A stretch of 46,036 nucleotides of DNA from contig CAMTIM010000070.1 in NCBI GenBank assembly GCA_947072565.1, positions 1 to 46,036 of the forward strand, read 5' to 3'. Below the pieces are notes generated by a model. That model worked only from the letters and a program-made list of their open reading frames with translations, did not search any database and had not been told where the DNA came from. Shown piece after piece: positions 7,821 to 15,625 of the stretch. Within the stretch, counting starts at the first letter, position 1. Every line of letters starts with the position of its first letter. The translations under genes and the position numbers were made by a program. The DNA comes from an uncultured Peptostreptococcaceae bacterium. GTDB lineage: Bacteria > Bacillota > Clostridia > Peptostreptococcales > Peptostreptococcaceae.

Positions 7821-7897
7821 AAAAGCCCCCTTATCTTAGTCACAATAATCACCACTAGCGATTTATGTTTCTACTATAAGAGGGTTTTAGTATAAAT
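7821..7897 (-). ncRNA. Structured element A (terminator-like hairpin with conserved loop)
   Basis: CCCCCTTAT (7826-7834) pairs with ATAAGAGGG (7875-7883), one mismatch, enclosing about 40 bases that include TTAGTCACAATAATCACCACT. On the minus strand the structure ends GGGGGC then TTTTAT, so it could terminate the PTS operon that ends at 7907, or act in the leader of the editing gene that starts at 7758. A related sequence at 14585-14656 shares the internal segment and the tail AGTATAAAT, so this is more than a plain terminator. Confidence 0.5.
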
Positions 7898-7906
7898 TAT
7901 ATAGTT

Positions 7907-9277
7907 TTAAGCAACTTTACTTGCGTCTTCTTTATTTTTCTTATTAGAACTTATACTTACACCTATTAGTACTGCTAATATACCAACAAGTACAGCTGTA
8001 AGACCCATTCCACCTACAAATTCTTGTACCTTACCTAGGAATATACCAGCTACACCAAAATCTCCATCTGAGAATGTTGAGTTTGCTATACCTAAGTTAC
8101 CAAGTACAGGAAGCAATGCTACTGGTAATAATGATATTATTATACCATTTAAAAATGATCCTATTATCGCTCCTCTTCTACCACCAGTTGAGTTTGCAAA
8201 TACTGCTGATGTAGCTCCTGTGAAGAAGTGAGGTACGACACCTGGTATTATTATAGTAAGTCCCATAACTCCAAGTGCTAACATTGAAACTATACCACCA
8301 ACAAATGAACTTATAAATCCTATTAAAACTGCATTTGGAGCATAAGGAAATGCTATTGGACAGTCTAGTGCTGGTTTTGAATTAGGTACTAACTTTGTAG
8401 CTATACCTTTAAATGCAGGTACTATTTCATTTAAAACTAATCTAACACCATTTTGTATTAATATAAATCCTGCCGCAAATGTTAAGGCTTGTATCATTGA
8501 GTATACTATAAAGTTTTTACCATCAGATAAATTAGTTTCTATAAATTTACTACCTGCAACTAATGCTACTACTATATATAAAGTTAACATAGTTATAGAT
8601 ATTGATACTGCTGAGTCTCTTAAGAAACTTAAAGACTTTGGAACTTTCATTTCTTCAGTAGATTTAGATCCTTTACCTACTAATTTTCCAACTACTGCTG
8701 CAAATGCATATCCTATTGATGAGAAATGACCAAGTGCTACTGCATCACTTTTAGTTATTCCCTTCATAAAAGGCTGACATATTGCAGGAGATAATACCAT
8801 TATAAGTCCTAATGCAAGAGAGCCTGTAAATATTAAATGAACTCCACTCATTCCACCTGAAACTAATATAACAGCTATCATACATGCCATAAATAAAGTA
8901 TGATGTCCAGTTAAGAATATATACTTAAACTTAGTTACTCTTGCTATAAATATGTTAAATACCATACCGAAAGTCATTATAAGTGCTGTTGTTGTACCAA
9001 ACTCATCCATAGCCATAGCAACTACAGCTTCATTGTTAGGTATAACACCTTTTACATTAAATCCATATTCAAACATCTTACCAAAAGGCTCTAATGCCCC
9101 AACTATAATTCCTGCTGCAGCTGAGATTACAACAAATCCAACCATAGCTTTAAGTGTACCTTTTATTATATCCTCTATAGGTTTCTTTTGAAGTAACAAT
9201 CCTATCAAAACCATAATTCCTATTAAAACTGCAGGTTCAGACACAAAGTCTACGATTACTTTTAAAATTCCATTCAT
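7907..9277 (-). CDS. ulaA: PTS EIIC, ascorbate family (UlaA-like)
   Basis: 456 residues, very hydrophobic, with about 10-12 membrane segments. Family marks include an N-terminal FVSEPAVLIG, PNNEAVVAMAMDEFG, FKYIFLTGHHTLFMA and ALGHFSSIGYAFA, all typical of the SgaT/UlaA ascorbate permeases. The protein would carry the sugar acid across the membrane while it is phosphorylated by the B subunit. The gene follows ulaB by 49 bases and is last in the operon. The ulaD-G-type catabolic genes are absent nearby, so the true substrate is uncertain. Confidence 0.88.
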   Translation of the reverse strand: MNGILKVIVDFVSEPAVLIGIMVLIGLLLQKKPIEDIIKGTLKAMVGFVVISAAAGIIVGALEPFGKMFEYGFNVKGVIPNNEAVVAMAMDEFGTTTALIMTFGMVFNIFIARVTKFKYIFLTGHHTLFMACMIAVILVSGGMSGVHLIFTGSLALGLIMVLSPAICQPFMKGITKSDAVALGHFSSIGYAFAAVVGKLVGKGSKSTEEMKVPKSLSFLRDSAVSISITMLTLYIVVALVAGSKFIETNLSDGKNFIVYSMIQALTFAAGFILIQNGVRLVLNEIVPAFKGIATKLVPNSKPALDCPIAFPYAPNAVLIGFISSFVGGIVSMLALGVMGLTIIIPGVVPHFFTGATSAVFANSTGGRRGAIIGSFLNGIIISLLPVALLPVLGNLGIANSTFSDGDFGVAGIFLGKVQEFVGGMGLTAVLVGILAVLIGVSISSNKKNKEDASKVA

Positions 9278-9326
9278 TTTTTAATCTCCCATCTATGTTT
9301 TATAATAAGTTATTAATTTTCATTTA

Positions 9327-9599
9327 TTAGCAACCTAATTTTTCTTGCAACTTAACTTTTAACTCTTCTTTATCAAATAAAGCATCTAATATTATTAAGT
9401 TTGGTAAGTGAGAAGCACTATCTTCTAAATCTCTAGCTGTTATAAATATATCTGCTTGATCTGCTGTTGCATCAGCTAATGAACTATGAGTCACTTCACA
9501 TCCGCTTATTCCTAATTCATTTAATACTTCATTTGCATTCATTTCTACCATAAAACTTGATCCTAATCCTGATCCACAAACTGCCATTATTCTTTTCAT
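9327..9599 (-). CDS. ulaB: PTS EIIB, ascorbate family (UlaB-like)
   Basis: 90 residues. The phosphorylated cysteine is in the N-terminal loop MAVCGSGLGSS (Cys8), the standard EIIB Gat/Ula P-loop. It accepts phosphate from the EIIA encoded one base upstream and hands it to the substrate bound in the EIIC. Length is normal for the family. The gene sits between the EIIA and EIIC genes and is probably translated from one transcript with them. Confidence 0.9.
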   Translation of the reverse strand: MKRIMAVCGSGLGSSFMVEMNANEVLNELGISGCEVTHSSLADATADQADIFITARDLEDSASHLPNLIILDALFDKEELKVKLQEKLGC

Positions 9600-9600
9600 A

Positions 9601-10002
9601 TTACATTACCTCCATGATTTCTTTTTCATTATTTGAATTTAATATTTTATTTAATTTATTCTCATCCATACAAACACCAGCTACACTTTGCATTAATTTA
9701 AGATGTGAAGTACTATCTGTTGCACTTAATGTCATGAATAATCTTACTTCTTTTCCTAAAAAATCAACTGGCTCATTTAATTTAAGTACACATAGTTCTG
9801 TTTTTATAGCTCCATCTTCTGGTCTTGCATGTGGCATTGCTATTTTAGGTGCTATGCAAAAGTATGGTCCAAATTCTTCTATTTTGTTCATTATCGCATC
9901 AAAGTAAGATTTTTTTATGTATCCCTTTTCTTCTAAGCTATCACATGATATTTTTATAGCTTCTTTATAATCTTTAACTCTGTCTTTAACTTTAACTATC
10001 AT
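9601..10002 (-). CDS. ulaC: PTS EIIA, ascorbate/mannitol-fructose type (UlaC-like)
   Basis: 133 residues, a single PTS EIIA type-2 domain. The active histidine lies in IAMPHARPEDG, the same motif as in the EIIA-like domain of the regulator upstream. It receives phosphate from HPr and passes it to the EIIB Cys8. The gene begins 22 bases after the regulator and ends one base before ulaB, which indicates one operon. Confidence 0.9.
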   Translation of the reverse strand: MIVKVKDRVKDYKEAIKISCDSLEEKGYIKKSYFDAIMNKIEEFGPYFCIAPKIAMPHARPEDGAIKTELCVLKLNEPVDFLGKEVRLFMTLSATDSTSHLKLMQSVAGVCMDENKLNKILNSNNEKEIMEVM

Positions 10003-10024
10003 TGCTTTCCCCCGTTATTTGACT

Positions 10025-12043
10025 TTATGAATGTTTTTTTATTATATCTAGCACTACTTTTTTATCTGTAGCATTTATTATATTTTCTATATTCTCTTTT
10101 TTTGATAAAATCTGATTTAATGATGCAAGTGCATTTAAATGGGATTGCTTATCCTTTGGTGCTAGGGTTATAAATAATCTAGCTTTATGTCTTTCATTTT
10201 GAGAAAACTTTATTTCTTCTTTAAAAGTTGTAAGACTAATTCCCAATTTGTTTACCCCATCCTCAGGTCTTGCATGTGGCATTGCTACATTTGGTGCTAA
10301 TATTATGTATGGACCTAAGTTTTCAATGCTTTTTATCATTGCTTTTGTATAATCATCATTTATTCTACCTAAGTCTTTAAGGCTTTTAGCACTGATTTGT
10401 ATTGCTTCTTTCCAATCACTTGCGCTTTGGTTTAAGCTTATATTTTCTTCTTTTAAAATATCACTTAAGGTCAATTTATAATTTTCTACTTTTTCCCTAG
10501 CTGATATTAATATGCTTTTTATTTCTTCTTTTAATTTTTCTTTATTGTTAATAGTTGTATGCTTTTCTACACTACTCATTATTTTCTTTAATAGTTGTTG
10601 TTCTAAGTTAAATTTAGATTGTGTATTTGATATTTGTGATATTAAGTTTTGCTTGTCCAAATCTGTGAGTATTGGATTTACCTTTATTACTTTTGTATTT
10701 CCTTCACTTATATCTACAGTGCTTATTGCAAAATCATAAGCTTTGTCATATTGTTTAAAAGCTGATAATGATAACACATCATTAATTTCTATTAAGTCAA
10801 ATAATTGTTCTATTTGATTTTTTAAAAGTTGAGATGTTGCCATTCCTGAGTTACACACAATAATTATCTTAGGTATTTTTATTTCAACTCCCATTTTAGT
10901 TGTGTATCCACCAAAGTACATTGCTATATATGCTAGTTCATCATCATTTAAAAACATCCCTAATTCTTGTTCTATATGCTTTATAACTTGTTTTGTAAAT
11001 TGATATATAGGTTTATACTTTTCTTTAACTTCATCTTTTATAAAGTTTGGATAATAAACTCCATATCTAACTTTAAACAGGGTTGGCATTAAATGCTCAA
11101 ATATATTCATGGAAAGCTTTTCATAATCATCAATTGATATACAAGAGATTTTTTCAAATTCTTTTACCATCATGTTTATAGATCCAATATACTTTTGTGC
11201 TAATTTTTCATTTAAAAATAACTCTCTAATTTGTTTATCTTTTGTTAAAAATGTTTGTATGTAATATACTTCATTTTCATGTATATCAGCGTTAAGTTCA
11301 TTTTTTATAATTTCAAGCAAAATCTTAGCTTCTTTGTTGCTATCATTGTTTTCAAAGAACTCTTTATCTTCTTTGTATAAAAAATTACTATCATTATTTT
11401 TATTGTAGTAATATTTATAAAAGCTAGCTAAATACGTTAAAATGTAATTTATAGAGCTATGTTTGAGTATATTATTTTCTTGTTTTTCTATTGTTGATTT
11501 TATAGAATTGTACTCATTTAGAAATTCATATTCATCAAATAAATAATTATATTCATTGTATAAATTTAAAAATAAGTATCTTCTATTGTTTACTTTGCCT
11601 TCTATTTTGTAGCCACTTGATGAAGTAAGTTCTAAGTTGTATTTGTTTATATAATTTCTTACATATTTTATATCACCTAGTATTGTATTTCTACTTACTT
11701 CTAATTTGTCACAAAGCTTTTCTATAGTTAGTTTTTCTTTTAGAATTAGCAAATCTATTATTATCTTTATATATCTTTCTTTTGGTGAGAGTATATAATC
11801 TTCTTTTGAAACCCTTAATAATTTTTTTGCTTCTTCTTTATCTATTGGACCTAAATAATACCCTAAGCTTCTAATGTTGTTTAAGTTTATATTTTTACTT
11901 TCTAGATAATCTTGCAACTTAACTATGTCATAATATGTAGTTCTCTTTGATATGCCTAGTGTTTTTGATATTTCTTCTGTATTTATATAGTCGGTTTTTG
12001 TCAATATTTCTAATATATTTTGCAATCGTTTATTTATATACAT
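10025..12043 (-). CDS. PRD-domain transcriptional activator with EIIB/EIIA domains for the ascorbate PTS
   Basis: 672 residues in the layout of MtlR/LicR-type regulators: an N-terminal helix-turn-helix (TEEISKTLGISKRTTYYDI) and a second one near residues 105-125 (TIEKLCDKLEVSRNTILGDI); two PTS regulation domains in the middle; a EIIB-like loop (IIVCNSGMATSQL); and a C-terminal EIIA-like domain with MPHARPEDG. The phosphorylation state of these domains reports PTS activity, so the protein probably activates its own operon when substrate is present. It is the first gene of the regulator-EIIA-EIIB-EIIC operon. The EIIA-like tail resembles the neighbouring UlaC, consistent with an old duplication. 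Confidence 0.9.
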   Translation of the reverse strand: MYINKRLQNILEILTKTDYINTEEISKTLGISKRTTYYDIVKLQDYLESKNINLNNIRSLGYYLGPIDKEEAKKLLRVSKEDYILSPKERYIKIIIDLLILKEKLTIEKLCDKLEVSRNTILGDIKYVRNYINKYNLELTSSSGYKIEGKVNNRRYLFLNLYNEYNYLFDEYEFLNEYNSIKSTIEKQENNILKHSSINYILTYLASFYKYYYNKNNDSNFLYKEDKEFFENNDSNKEAKILLEIIKNELNADIHENEVYYIQTFLTKDKQIRELFLNEKLAQKYIGSINMMVKEFEKISCISIDDYEKLSMNIFEHLMPTLFKVRYGVYYPNFIKDEVKEKYKPIYQFTKQVIKHIEQELGMFLNDDELAYIAMYFGGYTTKMGVEIKIPKIIIVCNSGMATSQLLKNQIEQLFDLIEINDVLSLSAFKQYDKAYDFAISTVDISEGNTKVIKVNPILTDLDKQNLISQISNTQSKFNLEQQLLKKIMSSVEKHTTINNKEKLKEEIKSILISAREKVENYKLTLSDILKEENISLNQSASDWKEAIQISAKSLKDLGRINDDYTKAMIKSIENLGPYIILAPNVAMPHARPEDGVNKLGISLTTFKEEIKFSQNERHKARLFITLAPKDKQSHLNALASLNQILSKKENIENIINATDKKVVLDIIKKHS

Positions 12044-12192
12044 TTTGTTTGCCTTTCTTGATTTAAGTATACTACCTTTTGATTTTGCACAGAAGATTAA
12101 AAATAGTCAATTTATTTGTGCAACTTTTTAGACTGCTATTTTTTAATAGTTATTTTTTTATAACTTTGTAAGTGGTAAAGTGGGATTTTGTT

Positions 12193-12228
12193 GTAAAAAA
12201 AAGTTTGAACATAAAGTCCAAACTTTTT
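12193..12228 (-). terminator. Terminator of the HEPN/MNT operon
   Basis: On the minus strand AAAAAGTTTG pairs with CAAACTTTTT around an 11-base loop, and a run of eight T follows. It lies 11 bases beyond the HEPN stop codon and separates that pair from the PTS regulator promoter. Confidence 0.75.
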
Positions 12229-12239
12229 GGTGTGCTTAT

Positions 12240-12689
12240 TTAAAACAGTTTTTCCGTAAAATCTTTTTTGCAAGCATTCCTTATGCTAACAAATACATCT
12301 TCATTCTGTGTAAACAACTCATACATTTCTTCAAACTCTGGTATATCATATCCATGTGAATCATCATTTCTTAACTTTCTAAGCGTCTCTACAACTATAG
12401 AAGAATTTGCAGGTAATAAATTATGATACTCACAGGCTAGAAGATAGTCATAAAAGTTTTTAGATTTTATGTTCAAATCAATTGATTTATAATATAACAT
12501 CGCTTTTGTTAATTCTAGGAAAGAAACCATATAATTTTTAAAACCTTCTTTTATATATCTTCCCCATAATACAGGCATCTCTTCTTTACTATATAGTACT
12601 TTAAAATTTTGTAAATCATATAAGCAAGAACCAAAATCTCTATTTACATCGTCAATTGAACTCCATGCTAATTTATTTTTAATCACCAT
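12240..12689 (-). CDS. HEPN-domain toxin of a HEPN/MNT toxin-antitoxin pair
   Basis: 149 residues, mostly helical. The HEPN RNase motif R-x4-H is present as RNDDSH (R107, H112) near the C-terminus. The layout resembles the HI0074-type 'nucleotidyltransferase substrate binding' proteins. HEPN toxins cut or block RNA and are kept inactive by the partner MNT protein, in several cases through AMP addition to a residue near this motif. The start overlaps the MNT gene by 11 bases, with GGAGGG as ribosome binding site inside it. The motif is clear; toxicity has not been shown. Confidence 0.82.
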   Translation of the reverse strand: MVIKNKLAWSSIDDVNRDFGSCLYDLQNFKVLYSKEEMPVLWGRYIKEGFKNYMVSFLELTKAMLYYKSIDLNIKSKNFYDYLLACEYHNLLPANSSIVVETLRKLRNDDSHGYDIPEFEEMYELFTQNEDVFVSIRNACKKDFTEKLF

Positions 12690-13059
12690 ACATATCCCTC
12701 CAATTTAAAATATCTATTACATCACTATTTTCAATATAGAAATTATTTAGATAATGCTTAAAATCTCTACACTCATAAATAACATCACCTTCAAAAATAG
12801 CTTTTCTAAGTTCTATTGTATAATTTTCTGTAACAATTTTTAAATCAACCTCAATATCAAGTACACTTCTTAGAGCCTGTGTTTTAATTGCAAGTTCTGT
12901 AATCGGTACTTTTTTATTAGGAATCCACGCTATATCTATATCACTTTCTAAAGTCTGTCTATCTGTGCCATAACTACCAAATACTATAATGGCTAGAGTA
13001 CTTTCTTTTGGAAATACATTTACTATTGATTGTTTAACTTCCTCTGGTATATTTCTCAT
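12679..13059 (-). CDS. Minimal nucleotidyltransferase (MNT) antitoxin
   Basis: 126 residues. It carries the polymerase-beta-like nucleotidyltransferase signature G28-S29 followed, after ten residues, by D40-x-D42 (FGSYGTDRQTLESDIDIAW), with a third carboxylate at D72 (EVDLKIV). All three metal ligands are present, so it should be an active AMP/NMP transferase. It is encoded first and overlaps the HEPN gene, the usual order for antitoxin and toxin in this family. Confidence 0.85.
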   Translation of the reverse strand: MRNIPEEVKQSIVNVFPKESTLAIIVFGSYGTDRQTLESDIDIAWIPNKKVPITELAIKTQALRSVLDIEVDLKIVTENYTIELRKAIFEGDVIYECRDFKHYLNNFYIENSDVIDILNWRDMYGD

Positions 13060-13187
13060 TTAAACACCTCTTATTTATTAGATGATACTTTTAAATAGTT
13101 CTACTCTTTTTATATATTAGATTATATAATTCTCTCTCAATCATAATTAGTCATACAAATATTAACATAGAAGAAAGAGAAAGTATA

Positions 13188-13252
13188 TACAATTTATAAC
13201 GCTAAATGAATTTACACTTTCAGGTGTTACCTTTAACAGGTTATATAGTTTT
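13188..13252 (-). pseudogene. Fragment of a second prolyl-tRNA editing gene
   Basis: About 65 bases match the intact editing gene around 7437-7500 at roughly 80% identity by eye, including GGTGTTACCTTTAAC and the block around GCTAAATG. No open frame surrounds it. It represents the LKVTPGSVNPFSII part of the domain. This is the only visible remains of a gene copy between the toxin-antitoxin pair and the decayed CPBP gene. Confidence 0.7.
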
Positions 13253-13264
13253 ATATTGTAAAGT

Positions 13265-13838
13265 TTAACTATAACTTTTAAGTATATTCTTTTCACTATC
13301 TTTTTTAGGAAAATTTTCTTTTATATATTTAAATAAATACCTAAAAGAAAACACCAATGCTAAAACACCTATAAAAATATATATATTACTTTCTATATTT
13401 GATATATCTACATTTTTATTTGCAAAAGGAGCTGAGAATACTGTAATTAAAAAATATACAAAATTGTGGCACGCATGAGTGATTATATTTATTAAAATAT
13501 TTTTGTATTTTAAATATATCAATGAGAAAACTACCCCTGCTATAAATGAGAATATATGACCCAATTCAGGATGAAGTACTGCAAATACAATAGATGATAA
13601 AATTACTCCCTTGCGAACTCCAAATAAAATATATTAATACAGTTGAATTAGCAACTGTCATCCAAAAATTTTCATCTAAAACACTTTTATTTTTTAATAT
13701 TTCTACTTCTGATGCCATCCCTATAATAATTGCAACTACTACAAAAATAATTATTATTTTAAATAAACTTATTTTATCAAAATACCTTTCCAATTCTATC
13801 CCCTCTTTAATTAACATGTATTTCTTATTTAATATCAT
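13265..13838 (-). pseudogene. Decayed CPBP-family intramembrane protease
   Basis: Two overlapping frames make up one damaged gene. The first (ATG at 13838) encodes about 80 membrane residues ending in VANSTVLIYFIW and then runs out of frame. The second frame continues from the same point as RKGVILSSIVFAVLHPELG and GHIFSFIAGVVFSLIY, with HACHN before the end, the second and third CPBP motifs. The first motif (EExxxR) is missing, so there is an internal deletion of perhaps 60-100 codons plus a frameshift near 13615. The intact family are membrane glutamic/metal proteases for prenylated proteins, bacteriocin maturation or immunity. This copy cannot be functional. Confidence 0.75.
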
Positions 13839-14112
13839 GTATTTTCATTTTGTTTAGTTCTTCATTCACTTTCTTTTTAACCAATGCTCTTCCATCTGCC
13901 CAAGCAAATATTAAAGTTAGAAACATTACTACACACTCAGGAATTAAAGAATGAGCAGTTTTTACATTACTAAAGTAAATTATCCAAACTGAAAATCCTA
14001 TCCATATAGTAGGTAAAAAACCACCTATAATCCAATTTTTTCTTGTACTTAAATATTGTTGTGTTGCTACTGAAATAATTGCTATAACTATTGCTATTAA
14101 TAAATGTTGCAT
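13825..14112 (-). CDS. Small integral membrane protein, partner of the DUF2089 regulator
   Basis: 95 residues from the ATG at 14112, preceded by a GGGGGA ribosome binding site. The frame is open to 14148, but that start lies inside the upstream gene. Three hydrophobic segments are visible (LLIAIVIAIISVATQ, then IGGFLPTIWIGFSVWIIYF, then CVVMFLTLIFAWADG) and the C-terminal tail is basic. I recognise no specific family. It begins one base after the DUF2089 stop, so the two form an operon, and it overlaps the start of the decayed CPBP gene by 14 bases. A role in membrane stress signalling is possible but unsupported. Confidence 0.75.
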   Translation of the reverse strand: MQHLLIAIVIAIISVATQQYLSTRKNWIIGGFLPTIWIGFSVWIIYFSNVKTAHSLIPECVVMFLTLIFAWADGRALVKKKVNEELNKMKIHDIK

Positions 14113-14113
14113 A

Positions 14114-14413
14114 TTATTTTTCCCCCTTTTCTTCTTTGTACTTTTCAATAATCATTTTTGCAGTTTCTATATCAATTTTAGAATCAATAGCTAAGCCTTT
14201 TATGAATGTGTGAAAAGGTTGTTGTTCTTCCTTTTCATTTAGATTTATTTTTTGAATTAATTTATCTAAACGAAGTCTAACTGTTGGATAAGAAACTTCA
14301 TATAACTTAGATATTTCTTTTAATGACCCTGATGTAATAATGAAATTTTTTACAAAATTCAAATCTTCTTCATCTAATGATAGTATCCATTGTGGTAAAT
14401 TTTTTTGGTTCAT
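14114..14413 (-). CDS. DUF2089-type helix-turn-helix protein
   Basis: 99 residues. The first part (PQWILSLDEEDLNFVKNFIITSGSLKEI) and the helix-turn-helix around EISKLYEVSYPTVRLRLDKL match the pattern of DUF2089 proteins, which are predicted DNA-binding regulators in Firmicutes, often next to small membrane proteins. The C-terminal third is helical (IDIETAKMIIEKYKEE). It leads a two-gene operon with the membrane protein at 13825. Its promoter should lie within the 420-base gap upstream, which also holds structured element B. Confidence 0.78.
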   Translation of the reverse strand: MNQKNLPQWILSLDEEDLNFVKNFIITSGSLKEISKLYEVSYPTVRLRLDKLIQKINLNEKEEQQPFHTFIKGLAIDSKIDIETAKMIIEKYKEEKGEK

Positions 14414-14584
14414 GCACTTCCTCTTTCATTATTTTTAATATTTTTTACACTTTATGTTTAACAATATTAATTATAGCATTAACATTATTAAAGTCAATCT
14501 TAAACAAAAACTAAATTTTCTTAAATAATCACTATAATTTAGATATATTTTAGGTTTTTAGAAAAATATCTTATTTGTGTACTA

Positions 14585-14656
14585 ATTCCCTTAGTTACAA
14601 ATATCACCACTGTTGGATTATTTTTATTTATAGTCTAAAGGGATCATAGTATAAAT
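14585..14656. ncRNA. Structured element B, related to element A
   Basis: TTAGTTACAAATATCACCACT and, 36 bases on, AGTATAAAT match element A at 7821-7897, with CCCTTAG and CTAAAGGG able to pair around the middle. The two copies differ in the stem (CTTAT/ATAAG against CTTAG/CTAA-G), a possible compensating change. It sits in the 420-base gap between divergent genes (14414-14833); the rest of that gap is AT-rich with nothing else I can name. There is no T-run on either strand, so it is not a simple terminator. Confidence 0.45.
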
Positions 14657-14833
14657 AAACTTATTGTATGTGAATTTATTTTTTATTATTATCAGATTAA
14701 TTATTTTGTTCTAACCGACTTACTTCCTCTTTTTGTTGACTTTTTATTCATTATAATACATAATATTACTTTGAAAGTTCAAGTATTATAACGGTGCTTA
14801 AAATCTTTATTATTATAATTTTAGGAGATTAGT

Positions 14834-15562
14834 ATGGAAAATATTTATTATTTTTTTAGAAATAATGCAACCAAAAGTAATTTTGTTGCCTTTGGGACGT
14901 GGCATTTACTTTTGTTATTTATAGCTTTAATAGGAATTTTGCTTTTATTTAAATTCAAACTTCCCAATAAAAATTTAGAGCTGTTTATCGGATATATTTT
15001 AATTTTTCAACAAGCTATCTTATTTACATGGTATTTAATAAGTAATTACAATTTAATCAAAGAAGGATTACCTCTTTATCACTGTAGGATAGCCATCATA
15101 TCTGTTGGAATAGGATTAATTACAAATAAAAAAACACTCATGAAGATCGGTTCTTATTTAGGTATATTTGGTTCAACATCAGCCCTTTTATTCCCTAGTA
15201 TGGACCCGTTTATCTATCCTCATATAACTCAATTTTCTTTCTTTATAGGTCATTTGTTTTTATTATGGGGGTCTATATATATATTATTTATAAGAAAAGT
15301 AGGAATGACATCAAGAGACTTAAAAAATGGAGTAATATTTATTAGTACTTATCATGTATTAATGTTTATGTTAAATAATGCAATAGGCTCTAATTATGCA
15401 TATATGAGTGCATCTCCTATTGGTGTTGGTAATGGATTACCACCTTTATTATATGCTTTAGTGGTAATTACAATATTTAATATAGTTTTAGGTATTGAAT
15501 ATATTATCATTAATGCTAATAGTAGTGAACAGTCAACAAATGTGTTAGAGCTGGTTAGTTAG
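14834..15562 (+). CDS. YwaF/TIGR02206-family integral membrane protein
   Basis: 242 residues with about seven membrane segments. The TWHLLLLFIAL start, the LPLYHCRIA motif (residues about 79-87) and the overall layout fit the YwaF-like family of unknown function. The ATG has a TAGGAGATTAGT ribosome binding site. It is a single gene, convergent with the galactitol-type PTS operon, from which it is separated by a shared bidirectional terminator. Function unknown. Confidence 0.78.
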   Translation: MENIYYFFRNNATKSNFVAFGTWHLLLLFIALIGILLLFKFKLPNKNLELFIGYILIFQQAILFTWYLISNYNLIKEGLPLYHCRIAIISVGIGLITNKKTLMKIGSYLGIFGSTSALLFPSMDPFIYPHITQFSFFIGHLFLLWGSIYILFIRKVGMTSRDLKNGVIFISTYHVLMFMLNNAIGSNYAYMSASPIGVGNGLPPLLYALVVITIFNIVLGIEYIIINANSSEQSTNVLELVS

Positions 15563-15590
15563 AATAGAAATAATTTAATTTTTATAATAT

Positions 15591-15625
15591 AAAATAAGCC
15601 TCTAATTAAAGAGGCTTATTTTATG
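15591..15625. terminator. Bidirectional terminator between ywaF-like gene and PTS operon
   Basis: AAAATAAGCCTCT and AGAGGCTTATTTT form a perfect 13-pair stem (15591-15603 and 15610-15622) around AATTAA. The A and T tracts at the two sides let it work in both directions for the two convergent genes. Confidence 0.85.

Noticed and set aside
14585-14656. Element B as a known riboswitch
   Set aside because: I compared it by memory with common classes (purine, SAM, glycine, c-di-GMP, preQ1, fluoride, T-box) and saw none of their core motifs.
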